Notes under the pieces: model-generated | What the model saw: only the letters and a program-made list of their open reading frames with translations | Databases searched by the model: none | Told to the model about the DNA's origin: nothing | Source: Ardenticatenaceae bacterium | GTDB lineage: Bacteria > Chloroflexota > Anaerolineae > Promineifilales > Promineifilaceae | Direction of reading: 5' to 3' | Length of the DNA: 58,150 bases | Assembly: GCA_020634495.1 (NCBI GenBank) | Contig: JACKBR010000029.1 | Coordinates: 1-58,150 of the forward strand | Program-made: the position numbers and the translations under genes | Shown here: piece by piece, positions 18,206 through 26,048 of the stretch | How positions within the stretch are numbered: position 1 is the stretch's first letter | How the letters are laid out: every line of letters starts with the position of its first letter

Positions 18206-19549
18206 TTAGGGTTGCAAGGCGGCGACGGCTTCTTCGGCGGCAACCTGGGGTGTTTTGGCCAGGGTCACGACGTCAAAGACAGCATTGTTCAGCACGGTCA
18301 TGATGCTGCTGGCGCTGCTGACGGGCATGGCCCTGGCCCGGCTAAGCTGTTCGCGGGCGAACAGGACGTAAGGATCATCCTCTGGCCAAAAGGCAAATGC
18401 TGCCTGGCGGGCAGGCAGGTAACGGCTGGCATAGCTCCACTCCCCCAGGGCATTGCTGGCAATGAGCGTGTTGAGCAAATCGGCAGCCAGCATACGCTGG
18501 GTTGGGTCTGCTGTGGTAATGGCCCAAACCCAGCCAGAGACCAGGGGCGTTAACGGCCGTTCTAAACCAGGAACGGCCGTTACCTCAAAGGGACTGTTTG
18601 CGTCACGCAGGCGCAGATATTGTTCGCTGCTGGTTAAGGCAATGGTGGCAGACCCCGATTGAAATAGCTGCCACGATTCCTGCAAAGACGAGTAATTGCT
18701 GCTTTGGTCCAAAATTAGGCCGCTGTTTTTGGCGGCAAAAAGCTGCTGCAAAGCTGTGGCCAATGGCTCAACCTGTAGGGCAACCTGGCCAGCTTCATTG
18801 GTGAGCGTGCCTCCGGCATCCAAATACAGTTGCAGCCCCAGGGTACCGCCAGGCACCCCATTTGCCGGGAAAACAAAGCGGCCCGGCGCTTCCGCAAAAT
18901 CAGACCAGCGGCTGGGAATGGTTGTGGTGAACGTTTCGCTATTATGTACAAGATGGGGCAGGCCAGTCAGCACAAATGGGTAGCCGCCCACCTGATTATC
19001 TTTGAGAACCAAATTTAGGGCAGCCGGGTATAAATCTTCTAAAAGCGATGTTTCCACCAGGCCGTCTAGCGGGTAAATTAGCTCCTCAGAAAGGGCTGGC
19101 CCAAGCTGATCCACCGGGATGGCGATGAGATCGGGCAAAATGGTCGGGGCGACGGGACGCCCGGTACGTAAATAGTTAAGAATGCCGCTTTGCCCGCTAA
19201 CAGCTTTTTGCTCGATGATGAGATTGACATCTGCATGATTGTTGCGATAGGCAGCAAACTGTGCGTTTAGAATGGCCGCGCTATCTTCAGTGGCGAGGGC
19301 AATTTCTGGGGGCAGCCACACGTGCAGGGTGGGGCGGGTTTGGCTAACGGCCGTTGTGGGAATGGCAATGTCTGGCGTTCCGTTTGCCGCGGGCGTTCCC
19401 TCAGCGGCAGAGGCGCTGCTGCTTGTTTCGCCGGGGAGCGTTTCTGGGGTGACAACGGCCGTTTCCTGAGGAGTTAGGCTGCTGGCCAGGTCACAACTCA
19501 CGGTAAGCCAGAGCAGACTGAAAAACAGCAATGAGAGCTTTTTATTCAT
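18206..19549 (-). CDS. ABC transporter solute-binding lipoprotein (family 1-like)
   Basis: A lipoprotein signal (MNKKLSLLFFSLLWLTVSC) is followed by a Ser/Thr/Ala spacer and a bilobal extracellular solute-binding domain, beginning TLHVWLPPEIA and ending with the helical part that closes such proteins. The layout matches the sugar-binding family 1 proteins. No permease or ATPase genes are adjacent. The ATG at 19549 was chosen because the lipoprotein signal begins there and a TATACT box lies 7 nt before it; a longer in-frame start at 19573 would cross that box. Adjacent glycerate kinase and phosphohexomutase genes suggest a carbohydrate or sugar-acid ligand, which is inference. Confidence 0.8.
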   Translation of the reverse strand: MNKKLSLLFFSLLWLTVSCDLASSLTPQETAVVTPETLPGETSSSASAAEGTPAANGTPDIAIPTTAVSQTRPTLHVWLPPEIALATEDSAAILNAQFAAYRNNHADVNLIIEQKAVSGQSGILNYLRTGRPVAPTILPDLIAIPVDQLGPALSEELIYPLDGLVETSLLEDLYPAALNLVLKDNQVGGYPFVLTGLPHLVHNSETFTTTIPSRWSDFAEAPGRFVFPANGVPGGTLGLQLYLDAGGTLTNEAGQVALQVEPLATALQQLFAAKNSGLILDQSSNYSSLQESWQLFQSGSATIALTSSEQYLRLRDANSPFEVTAVPGLERPLTPLVSGWVWAITTADPTQRMLAADLLNTLIASNALGEWSYASRYLPARQAAFAFWPEDDPYVLFAREQLSRARAMPVSSASSIMTVLNNAVFDVVTLAKTPQVAAEEAVAALQP

Positions 19550-19556
19550 GCGCAGA

Positions 19557-19562
19557 AGTATA
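19557..19562 (-). promoter_or_regulatory. -10 box 7 nt before the solute-binding protein ATG (leaderless)
   Basis: TATACT on the minus strand is followed by TCTGCGC and then ATG. No ribosome binding site and no good -35 box are visible. The spacing matches that of the Mrr, SpoIIM and YggS genes. Confidence 0.45.
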
Positions 19563-19717
19563 CCTGCGATCAATTAAACGGGCATTTGCACCAGGCCCAT
19601 GCTTAGGATATGCTTTGGCTATGATGTTTATTTTGTGGTTCGACCGCCGGTATTTTGAAGCGACCCGCCTTGGCTCCATCTGGCTGCGTCCCAATACCGG
19701 TGCGCCTCCCCAATAAA

Positions 19718-19849
19718 TATTATGTAAACTATAGAGTTTTCATGGCCGAGGCGATTTTCGTCTCGGCCTTTTTTATTTTTAGCAAGTTTGGAGGCTGGCA
19801 ACCTCCAAACGCCAGCCTTCAAGCCAATAGCCCAATTTCGGAGTTTATG
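19718..19849 (+). promoter_or_regulatory. Structured leader of the ABC-F gene with alternative hairpins
   Basis: A TATTAT box (19718-19723) lies upstream. Then come an intrinsic terminator (19744-19774), a 9-bp hairpin GTTTGGAGG/CCTCCAAAC (19786-19810) and a competing 7-bp pairing AGGCTGG/CCAGCCT (19792-19818) that shares bases with it. An ATG at 19742 opens a frame that runs through the terminator into the ABC-F gene without a stop. The layout suggests attenuation, which is known for some antibiotic-inducible ABC-F genes. Confidence 0.5.
19744..19774 (+). terminator. Intrinsic terminator ahead of the ABC-F gene
   Basis: GGCCGAGGCG and CGTCTCGGCC form a 10-bp stem with one G-U pair and a 5-nt loop, followed by six T. 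No plus-strand gene ends just upstream, so it probably acts on the ABC-F leader transcript. Confidence 0.75.
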
Positions 19850-21487
19850 ATGGCTGAAATTTTATTTAATCTAGACAAAGTAGCGGTTTCCTTAACGGGC
19901 AAGTTAATCTTTTCTGGCCTGAGCTGGGAGGTGCAGAACCAACAGCGCATTGGCCTGGTGGGGCCAAATGGCGCGGGCAAATCGACCTTGCTCAAGCTGG
20001 TGGCGCGGGAGTTGGAGCCAGACGAGGGCAACATTTTTCGTAAATCGGGACTGAGCTGGGGGCGTTTGGAGCAAGAACCCGATTTGCCAGCAGGAAATTC
20101 AACGCTGGCTGAGGCGATGACGGCCGTTCCCCAAATCGCCACCATTCACCAAAAATTAGCCGAACTGGAGCAGCAGATGGGCACGCCTGCCGTTTACGAG
20201 GATGGTGACCGGCTGGAAAAAGTGATGGCTCAGCATGAAAAGTGGCTGCATCAATTGGAGCAGCTAGATGGGGCCAGCTACGAAAGCCGCGTCAAGGAAA
20301 CGCTGGTGCGGCTGGGTTTTCCGCAGGAGCAGTGGGAGACGCAAACGGAACATCTCAGCGGCGGGCAAAAGAAGCTGATCATGCTGGCCAAGCTGCTGGT
20401 GCAGCAGCCCGATTTGCTGCTGCTAGACGAGCCGGACAATCACCTGGACCTGGCGGCCAAGCAGCGACTAGAGGCGGTTATTCGCAGCTATGCTGGCTGC
20501 GTGGTCATTATTTCGCATGATCGTTATCTGCTGGATGAGGTGGCGACGCACATTGCTGAATTGGAAAACGGCCGTCTTACCCTTTACCTGGGCAATTACA
20601 CAAACTACACCAACGAGCGCGAGCTGGCGCGGCTGCGGCAGGCGCAGCTTTACGCCGCCCAGCAAAAAGAGATTGCTCGCATCGAGGCGGCGATTGCCCG
20701 CTTTGAGCTGTGGGCCTCTGTGGTGGTGAATGAACGGCACATCAAGCAGGCACGCAGCCGCCGCAAAATGCTGGACAAGATGGACAAGGTGGAAAAGGTC
20801 AATGAGCAGCGGCGCATGAGCCTGGATTTGGCTGGCTGGCGCGGCAGCAACAAGGTTTTGGAATTAGAAAATGTAACGCGACGGTTTGAAAACGGCCGTA
20901 CCATCTTCAACAAGCTCAACCAAATTTTGTGGCACGGCGAGCGGGTGGGGCTGGTTGGTCCCAACGGCGCGGGCAAATCGTTCCTGCTCAAGCAGCTGCT
21001 AGACCCGGAGAGCATTCACGGCGGGCAAATCAAAATTGGGCCAAGCGTAAAGATTGGCTACTACGCCCAGGAGCAGGAAACGCTGGACTACGGCCGCGAT
21101 CTCATCAGCGAGATTCGCCAGGCAGCTCCGGTGAGCCGGGAGGTGGCGGTGGCCTTTTTGCACCGCTTTTTGTACAGCTACGACCAGATGCAGCAGCCCA
21201 TTAGCAAGCTAAGCGGCGGCGAGCGCAGCCGTTTGCAGTTGGCCAAGCTGGTGCTGGAACGGCCGAATCTGCTCCTCCTCGACGAACCGACTAACAATTT
21301 AGACATTGCCTCAATTGAGGTGCTGGAGCAAACGCTGGAGGAGTTCGACGGCACGCTGCTGATTGTGTCCCATGACCGCTACTTTTTAGATCAGGTGGTG
21401 GATCGGGTGCTGGAGCTGCGAGACGGCCGTTTCACAGAATTCGACGGCGCGTACACCGATTACCTGGCGGCTGGAGGAAAGTTGTAA
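19850..21487 (+). CDS. ABC-F family ATPase (ribosome-associated)
   Basis: This soluble 545-residue protein has two ABC domains and no membrane segment. ABC-F proteins bind the ribosomal E site and act in translation or antibiotic resistance. Domain 1 has Walker A GPNGAGKST (~38), signature LSGGQ (~168) and LLLLDEPDNHLDL (~190). Domain 2 has GPNGAGKSF (~370), LSGGERS (~453) and LLLLDEPTNNLD (~475). Between them lies the charged helical linker (P-site tRNA interaction motif) rich in Arg/Lys. Note EPDN rather than EPTN in domain 1. GGAG sits 6 nt before the second of two tandem ATGs, which I chose; in-frame starts at 19847 and 19742 are possible. Subfamily not assigned. Confidence 0.9.
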   Translation: MAEILFNLDKVAVSLTGKLIFSGLSWEVQNQQRIGLVGPNGAGKSTLLKLVARELEPDEGNIFRKSGLSWGRLEQEPDLPAGNSTLAEAMTAVPQIATIHQKLAELEQQMGTPAVYEDGDRLEKVMAQHEKWLHQLEQLDGASYESRVKETLVRLGFPQEQWETQTEHLSGGQKKLIMLAKLLVQQPDLLLLDEPDNHLDLAAKQRLEAVIRSYAGCVVIISHDRYLLDEVATHIAELENGRLTLYLGNYTNYTNERELARLRQAQLYAAQQKEIARIEAAIARFELWASVVVNERHIKQARSRRKMLDKMDKVEKVNEQRRMSLDLAGWRGSNKVLELENVTRRFENGRTIFNKLNQILWHGERVGLVGPNGAGKSFLLKQLLDPESIHGGQIKIGPSVKIGYYAQEQETLDYGRDLISEIRQAAPVSREVAVAFLHRFLYSYDQMQQPISKLSGGERSRLQLAKLVLERPNLLLLDEPTNNLDIASIEVLEQTLEEFDGTLLIVSHDRYFLDQVVDRVLELRDGRFTEFDGAYTDYLAAGGKL

Positions 21488-21491
21488 TTGT

Positions 21492-21530
21492 GTAACTGAG
21501 TCATTGTCGGGATTACTCAATTACCTTTTA
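21492..21530. terminator. Hairpin between convergent ABC-F and RDD genes
   Basis: GTAACTGAGT (21492-21501) pairs with ACTCAATTAC (21515-21524) with one mismatch, followed by CTTTTA. It separates two convergent genes. Confidence 0.5.
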
Positions 21531-22322
21531 CCGTTCGTAATGGTAAATTTGCACGATGCGTTTGATGGCGTAGATGGCTTCAGACGGCCGTACCGGATTG
21601 TTTGGCAGCTCCATGCGTTCCACCAGTCGGGTCAGAATTTGGTTGGCCAGGGTGAAGCCATTGGGCAACTCGTTGTATCGCTGCAAAAGCGATTCGGCCA
21701 GTTGAATATCGACATCGGTGAGCTTGTCTACGGGCCATTTGGCGGCTTCTCGCTCTGCTGCGCCCGGTGCACGGCTGACGACGGGGTTGGTTGCGTCGTT
21801 AGTCTTGCCGAGGGATTCCAGAGAAACGGCCGTTTGCTCCCGCACCACCAACGTATTGGCTGCCAAATCACCCAACCGCCGCGCTTTGCCATCAATAAAC
21901 ATCGTCACCAGACCCAATCCGTAAGCCCCAGGCAAAAAGTCTACCAGCCGCACCAGGTTGCGGATGACCGATTCTGCCAGGGTGATCGGCGTGCCATCGG
22001 CCCGAATAACCCGAATGCCCACAAGCTGTTTGCCCGGCGAACTGCCGTTCCAGCGCATTTCAAAAAAGATGTAGTAGCCCCACAAAAAGGCAAAGCTCAC
22101 CAGTGAAAGCAGGGCCACAATAAATGAATTGCCTGTGCCGCCGCCATCGAACCCGCGCAGCAAAAAGTAAAACAAAATGCCGTTGGCCGCTACCAGCAGC
22201 AGGGCAATAATGGTTGTATCCACCAGAGCGGCCAAAAAGCGGGAGCCAATGCCCACCACTTCATAGCCAAACATGACGTTTTCTGGGGTATCGATATTTA
22301 GAAATTCATCTGGTGCGGTCAT
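21528..22322 (-). CDS. RDD family membrane protein
   Basis: This 264-residue protein starts with a short cytoplasmic segment, then the RDD core: YEVVGIGSRFLAALVDTTII (Arg and Asp of the RDD signature), a second helix pair, and the FEMRWNGSSPGKQLVGIRVI segment typical of the family. RDD proteins are membrane proteins of uncertain role; some act in ion transport. The C-terminal 90 residues are soluble and helical. It is divergent from the SpoIIM gene, and RDD plus SpoIIM are regular members of MoxR/DUF58 clusters. It shares a -10 region with SpoIIM. Confidence 0.88.
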   Translation of the reverse strand: MTAPDEFLNIDTPENVMFGYEVVGIGSRFLAALVDTTIIALLLVAANGILFYFLLRGFDGGGTGNSFIVALLSLVSFAFLWGYYIFFEMRWNGSSPGKQLVGIRVIRADGTPITLAESVIRNLVRLVDFLPGAYGLGLVTMFIDGKARRLGDLAANTLVVREQTAVSLESLGKTNDATNPVVSRAPGAAEREAAKWPVDKLTDVDIQLAESLLQRYNELPNGFTLANQILTRLVERMELPNNPVRPSEAIYAIKRIVQIYHYER

Positions 22323-22346
22323 GATTCTTTCGTTCTTTTCTGCCTT

Positions 22347-22398
22347 TATTTCTTTGTGTATATCTCTAGAGTATAATCGGCTTATGAATGCTGAACAA
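22347..22398. promoter_or_regulatory. Overlapping divergent promoters for RDD and SpoIIM genes
   Basis: The 8-bp AGTATAAT at 22370-22377 serves both strands: plus reads TATAAT (22372-22377), minus reads TATACT (22370-22375). The minus direction has TTGTTC (22393-22398) 17 bp upstream. The plus direction has only a weak T-rich -35. The plus -10 is 6 nt before the SpoIIM ATG. Confidence 0.55.
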
Positions 22399-23364
22399 TT
22401 TTACCGCTCGCGTCAGGCCGATTGGCAACAGTTAACCGCACTGCTAGATAAAAGTCAACAAGTTAGTCGCTTAAGTCCGCAAGAGGTGCAGCTAATGGGC
22501 CAGCTGTATCGTTCGGCAACGGCCGATTTAGCGCTGGCCCAACGTGAGTTTCCTCGACAACAGGTAACCGTTTTTTTGAACCAACTGGTGGCGCGGGGCC
22601 ATGCGACGATTTACCGGGGAGAGCCATTGGCTGTGCGGCGGTTGAAGCATTATTTATTGGTGGGGCTGCCAGCCACGTTTCGGGAATCGCTGCCATTTTT
22701 TATGACGGCCGCTTTACTGGTCATTGTTCCGGCGCTGATTGCGGGTTTTCTTACCAACTGGCAGCCAGATGCCTCTACCTGGCTGCTGCCTGCCAGCGTG
22801 CAGGAGCTGCGGGCGCTGATTGAAGACCAGGAGCTGTGGACAAATATTCCCATTGAGGAACGGCCGTACACTTCCGCCTTCATCATGTCCAACAACATCC
22901 AGGTATCTTTTATGGCCTTTGGCGGGGGCATCACGGCGGGTTTGTTCAGCTTTTACATCCTTGTCTTTAACGGGCTGCTGCTGGGTGGCATCACCGGGCT
23001 TACGGCACACTACGATGTCGGTTTTGAGCTATGGACCTTTGTCATTGGGCATGGCGTCATTGAGCTGTCGGCCATTTTCATCGCTGGCGGGTCTGGGCTG
23101 ATGCTGGCCTGGGCAATTCTGCATCCTGGCTTGCTCAAACGTGGCGATGCGCTCATGCTGGCGGCGCGCAAAGCGGTGAAGCTCATCATTGGCTGTGTAC
23201 CCATTCTCATCATCGCGGGCCTCATCGAAGGGTTCATTTCGCCCAATGAAAACGTTCCCTGGCCCGTGAAGTGGAGCATTGGCTTGCTCACCGGGGTGCT
23301 GCTGTACAGCTATTTGCTGTTGGCCGGGCGAGGTAGGGAGGGGGAGGAAGAGAGTGAAAAGTAA
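22384..23364 (+). CDS. Stage II sporulation protein M-like membrane protein (DUF95)
   Basis: A cytoplasmic N-terminal helical region of about 100 residues precedes a five-to-six-helix membrane domain of the SpoIIM type (NIQVSFMAFGGGITAGL, LNGLLLGG-like YILVFNGLLLGGITG, GHGVIELSAIFIAGGSG). In sporulating Firmicutes SpoIIM acts in engulfment, but in Chloroflexota and Actinobacteria homologues occur with MoxR/DUF58/RDD genes and the role is unknown. The ATG at 22384 is 6 nt after a perfect TATAAT, so the mRNA should be leaderless; a longer in-frame start at 22273 would run through the promoter. The last codons (Ser-Glu-Lys-stop) lie in the adjacent repeat array. Confidence 0.87.
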   Translation: MNAEQFYRSRQADWQQLTALLDKSQQVSRLSPQEVQLMGQLYRSATADLALAQREFPRQQVTVFLNQLVARGHATIYRGEPLAVRRLKHYLLVGLPATFRESLPFFMTAALLVIVPALIAGFLTNWQPDASTWLLPASVQELRALIEDQELWTNIPIEERPYTSAFIMSNNIQVSFMAFGGGITAGLFSFYILVFNGLLLGGITGLTAHYDVGFELWTFVIGHGVIELSAIFIAGGSGLMLAWAILHPGLLKRGDALMLAARKAVKLIIGCVPILIIAGLIEGFISPNENVPWPVKWSIGLLTGVLLYSYLLLAGRGREGEEESEK

Positions 23365-23407
23365 AAAGTGAGAAGTGAGAAGTGAGAAGTGAAAAGTGAG
23401 AAGTGGG
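23352..23407. repeat. Single-orientation AGTGARA heptamer array
   Basis: About seven copies of a 7-nt word (AGTGAAA, AGTGAGA variants) follow each other. There is no inverted partner nearby, unlike the arrays at 16821 and 12639. The array begins inside the SpoIIM gene and contains its stop codon. Confidence 0.8.
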
Positions 23408-24082
23408 GGGCAGCGTGAATCTTTGCAATGATTATCATCCTCTGAGAAACGTGCTGAAACGGCCGTTCATGGCTTCAAAGCTGTTGATTGTGGCAAGCCG
23501 GGCGGTTCACGCGTGCACGAACCAGCCATGGGGTACCATCGGGCAAATCGGAGTCACTTGCTGGTTGTTCCACTGCTGCGAGCTTCCCAATATGGAGCAA
23601 AATCTCGGCGGTGGTACACGCGCTGTGAATACCCAACAACCCCCGCCGTGTCTGCGGCAGAAACCATACGGGCGCAAACGCGAAACGGAACGAGCGCCAC
23701 TGCCGCTATCCTACCAGCGTCACGCAGATAATTCTCTTTAGTCTGCCGCCCGCGTTGCCTCAATCCCAGCTTATTACCGATAATGATAATTCTTTGCTCT
23801 ATAACCTTGCGATGTTGAAACTCATTTTGGTTCACTTTGAAGGTTTCAATTGCGTTAAAGGTTTCAAAATAATTAGAACTATTCAGTTGCCAGCAGATGC
23901 ATTAAGTTATGGTTTGCGAAGTTTTGTATTTCTGTATTCAAAATTTCTCCCCAGGTCATCATTGAACGCGACTAATTTCATGCTGTCGCCTTGTGTCACC
24001 TGATGAATTTTCACCACTCTCAAAGATCAAAACAGAATTACGCAGTTCCTTTATTAAATGTTTATCTGCATGTGAAATTGCA
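23408..24082. other. Unassigned AT-richer region, possibly decayed coding sequence
   Basis: This 675-bp stretch has lower GC than the flanks and only one ACGGCCGT copy at its left edge. The longest minus-strand frame (23554-23835) has an unconvincing composition and no recognisable motif; the plus-strand frames look random. I see no RNA gene. It may be the remains of a gene or inserted DNA. Confidence 0.4.
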
Positions 24083-24688
24083 TTAGAAATGCAAATTTGC
24101 GCCGATGTTTAATTTCCATGCACCGTCATCATGAAGACGATTTTCAAACGCTTCAAGAACCAGTCTGTAATGTTCCTTGCGCTTGGCATGAAACGTATTT
24201 CGTGCATCTCTCAAAGCGCGATTTACGCTGTCAATTAAAGGTCGGGCTTCATCTTTTGGTAAGGCGAGATACCAATCAGTAGCACCGTGTTTATTATTTC
24301 TTTGGGCTACTTTTTCAGGTTGAACAAGTTCACAGGCAACTAATGCAACGAGACTTATTGGAGCGTTAGAATCAATTAATTTGGTTATTTCTTGGAATAA
24401 ATTTACTTTATCAGCCAACTTTGTTTTGGCTAAGTATTGTATAGCCTCTTGATCATTAGGCATTGGGGGATCGATGAAATGGACTTCAGTAATTTCTGGA
24501 TGGATTTTATGTATTTCGATTGAACCTAAGTTCCCTAATTGCTCTTGCCGAAGATGATAAATGACACTTCCTAAAGTTGTCTGCTCTCGTTTGAAATCTA
24601 CAACTCCATGTTCGTACCCAGGCAGGCACCTATTTGTAGCTGCATCAAATATATCAAGAGGAAAAGGGACTTCAATAATATAACCCAT
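24083..24688 (-). CDS. Hypothetical protein, 201 residues
   Basis: The product is soluble, with no signal or membrane segment, and I do not recognise the family. It opens MGYIIEVPFPLDIFDAAT and contains a helical C-terminal half (SVNRALRDARNTFHAKRKEH). Amino-acid composition is natural and the frame is intact, which supports a real gene. AT content is higher than that of the neighbours and the gene has no ACGGCCGT copy, in contrast to most of the window. Together with 23408-24082 it forms an island between SpoIIM and DUF58, suggesting later arrival. There is no clear ribosome binding site. Confidence 0.6.
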   Translation of the reverse strand: MGYIIEVPFPLDIFDAATNRCLPGYEHGVVDFKREQTTLGSVIYHLRQEQLGNLGSIEIHKIHPEITEVHFIDPPMPNDQEAIQYLAKTKLADKVNLFQEITKLIDSNAPISLVALVACELVQPEKVAQRNNKHGATDWYLALPKDEARPLIDSVNRALRDARNTFHAKRKEHYRLVLEAFENRLHDDGAWKLNIGANLHF

Positions 24689-24734
24689 GATTTTTCGCTT
24701 AAGATGAATGATTAATATGACTTTTTACAGCATT

Positions 24735-26048
24735 TTATAACATCGTCTTGGCCTTTAGTTCCAGGTAGCGGTTGATGACGGCGATGGAGAGCTGGTTGGC
24801 GGGTACGTCCAGGGTGAGGACGCCTTGTTGGCGTAGGCGGTCCAGCGTTACCTGGCGCTGGTCTAGCAGTTGGGCGGCGGCCATGCGCTGGTAGGCTGTC
24901 TGGCTGTCTTCCGGCTGCTGCTGGGACGCCTGCACCACATCTGGATCGCTGATGGTGACGATCAGCGGCAGGCTGCGCCGTGCCAGCAGCGAGGCATGAC
25001 TTACTAATCCTTCCAGGCTTACCCCATGTGTTAAATCCGTAAAAATGACGACCAGGGAACGCTTGCGCTGCTTGGCAGCCAGATAACTGAGCGCCCGGCG
25101 ATAGTCTGACTCTACGGGTTGGGCTTCCACGGCATAAAGCAGTTCCAACATGCGGTAAAACTGGCCGCGCCCCTGGCGTGGGGACAGATAATGCTGCACG
25201 TCGTGGGCAAAACTCATCATGCCCACTTTGTCCCCTTTGCCAGTGGCCACATAGCCCAGCAGCAGCACCGCGTTGATCACATAATCCAGCTTGGCCATTT
25301 GGGCTACGGGGCTTTGCATCATGCGGCCTACATCCAGCAGAGCAATCACATTTTGGCTGCGCTCCGTCTGGTATTCCACGGTGACGGGGCGGTTACGGCG
25401 GGCGGTGGCTTTCCAGTCGATGCGGCGGTATTCGTCGTCGGGCAAATATTCGCGTAGGCGTTCAAATTCTGTGCCTTCGCCGAACTGGCGGGTGTTGCGT
25501 AGGCCAATTTCTTGCAGGCGGTTGCGGCGCAGCAGCAGGTCGTAGCGGCGCACATCCAGCAGGTTGGGGTACACCTTCACTGGCTCGGTGAGGGGGAGTT
25601 TACCCTGGCGGATGGCCAGCCCCAGCGGCCCTTGCCAGCGCAGATTCAGATTGCCAAACTGGTAATCGCCGCGCCGCAGGGGATGCACGTAGTAAGTTCC
25701 AATCCAGGTGTGCCGGGGCACGGCCGTTCCTTCTAACACGCGCTCTGAAATGGTGAAAGCATCCGGTGGTTCATCGCGCACCCAGAAGGTGACCGGGCGG
25801 CTGCTTCGGTTGCGAATATGCAAGCGAATGGCATTATCGACACCCAGACTTAGCTTGTCATCATGCGCACGGCGAATGTCGAATCGCTTTTGGATGGATT
25901 CGGCCGTTCGCCAATCAAACGCAATTAGCAGACCGGCGATGAGTAGGTAAGCCAACGCCACCCATTGCATGAGCGGCAGCCAGGTTGCCGTAACCAGGAA
26001 GAGTGCTGTTAAAAGCAGAAGAATTATTCCGCGATTAGTTATTTGCAT
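24735..26048 (-). CDS. DUF58 domain-containing protein
   Basis: Two N-terminal membrane helices (about residues 8-45) are followed by a beta-rich region and a von Willebrand A-like DUF58 domain, recognised by EFERLREYLPDDEYRRIDWKA (about residues 198-218) and VIALLDVGRMM (DxS-like metal site, here DVGRM). DUF58 proteins work with MoxR AAA+ ATPases, probably in assembly or regulation of membrane complexes. The metal-binding loop reads Asp-Val-Gly rather than Asp-x-Ser, so metal binding may be altered. The ATG overlaps the YfhO gene end by 14 nt. The MoxR gene lies 3.8 kb upstream on the same strand, separated by YfhO and a P450. Confidence 0.9.
   Translation of the reverse strand: MQITNRGIILLLLTALFLVTATWLPLMQWVALAYLLIAGLLIAFDWRTAESIQKRFDIRRAHDDKLSLGVDNAIRLHIRNRSSRPVTFWVRDEPPDAFTISERVLEGTAVPRHTWIGTYYVHPLRRGDYQFGNLNLRWQGPLGLAIRQGKLPLTEPVKVYPNLLDVRRYDLLLRRNRLQEIGLRNTRQFGEGTEFERLREYLPDDEYRRIDWKATARRNRPVTVEYQTERSQNVIALLDVGRMMQSPVAQMAKLDYVINAVLLLGYVATGKGDKVGMMSFAHDVQHYLSPRQGRGQFYRMLELLYAVEAQPVESDYRRALSYLAAKQRKRSLVVIFTDLTHGVSLEGLVSHASLLARRSLPLIVTISDPDVVQASQQQPEDSQTAYQRMAAAQLLDQRQVTLDRLRQQGVLTLDVPANQLSIAVINRYLELKAKTML

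Noticed and set aside
23352..23407. Possible CRISPR array or tandem satellite
   Set aside because: The units are only 7 nt with no spacers; it belongs to the short-period repeat family.
23554..23835. Minus-strand 93-codon frame in the AT-rich island
   Set aside because: No ribosome binding site, no motif and no neighbour support; kept only as part of an unresolved region.
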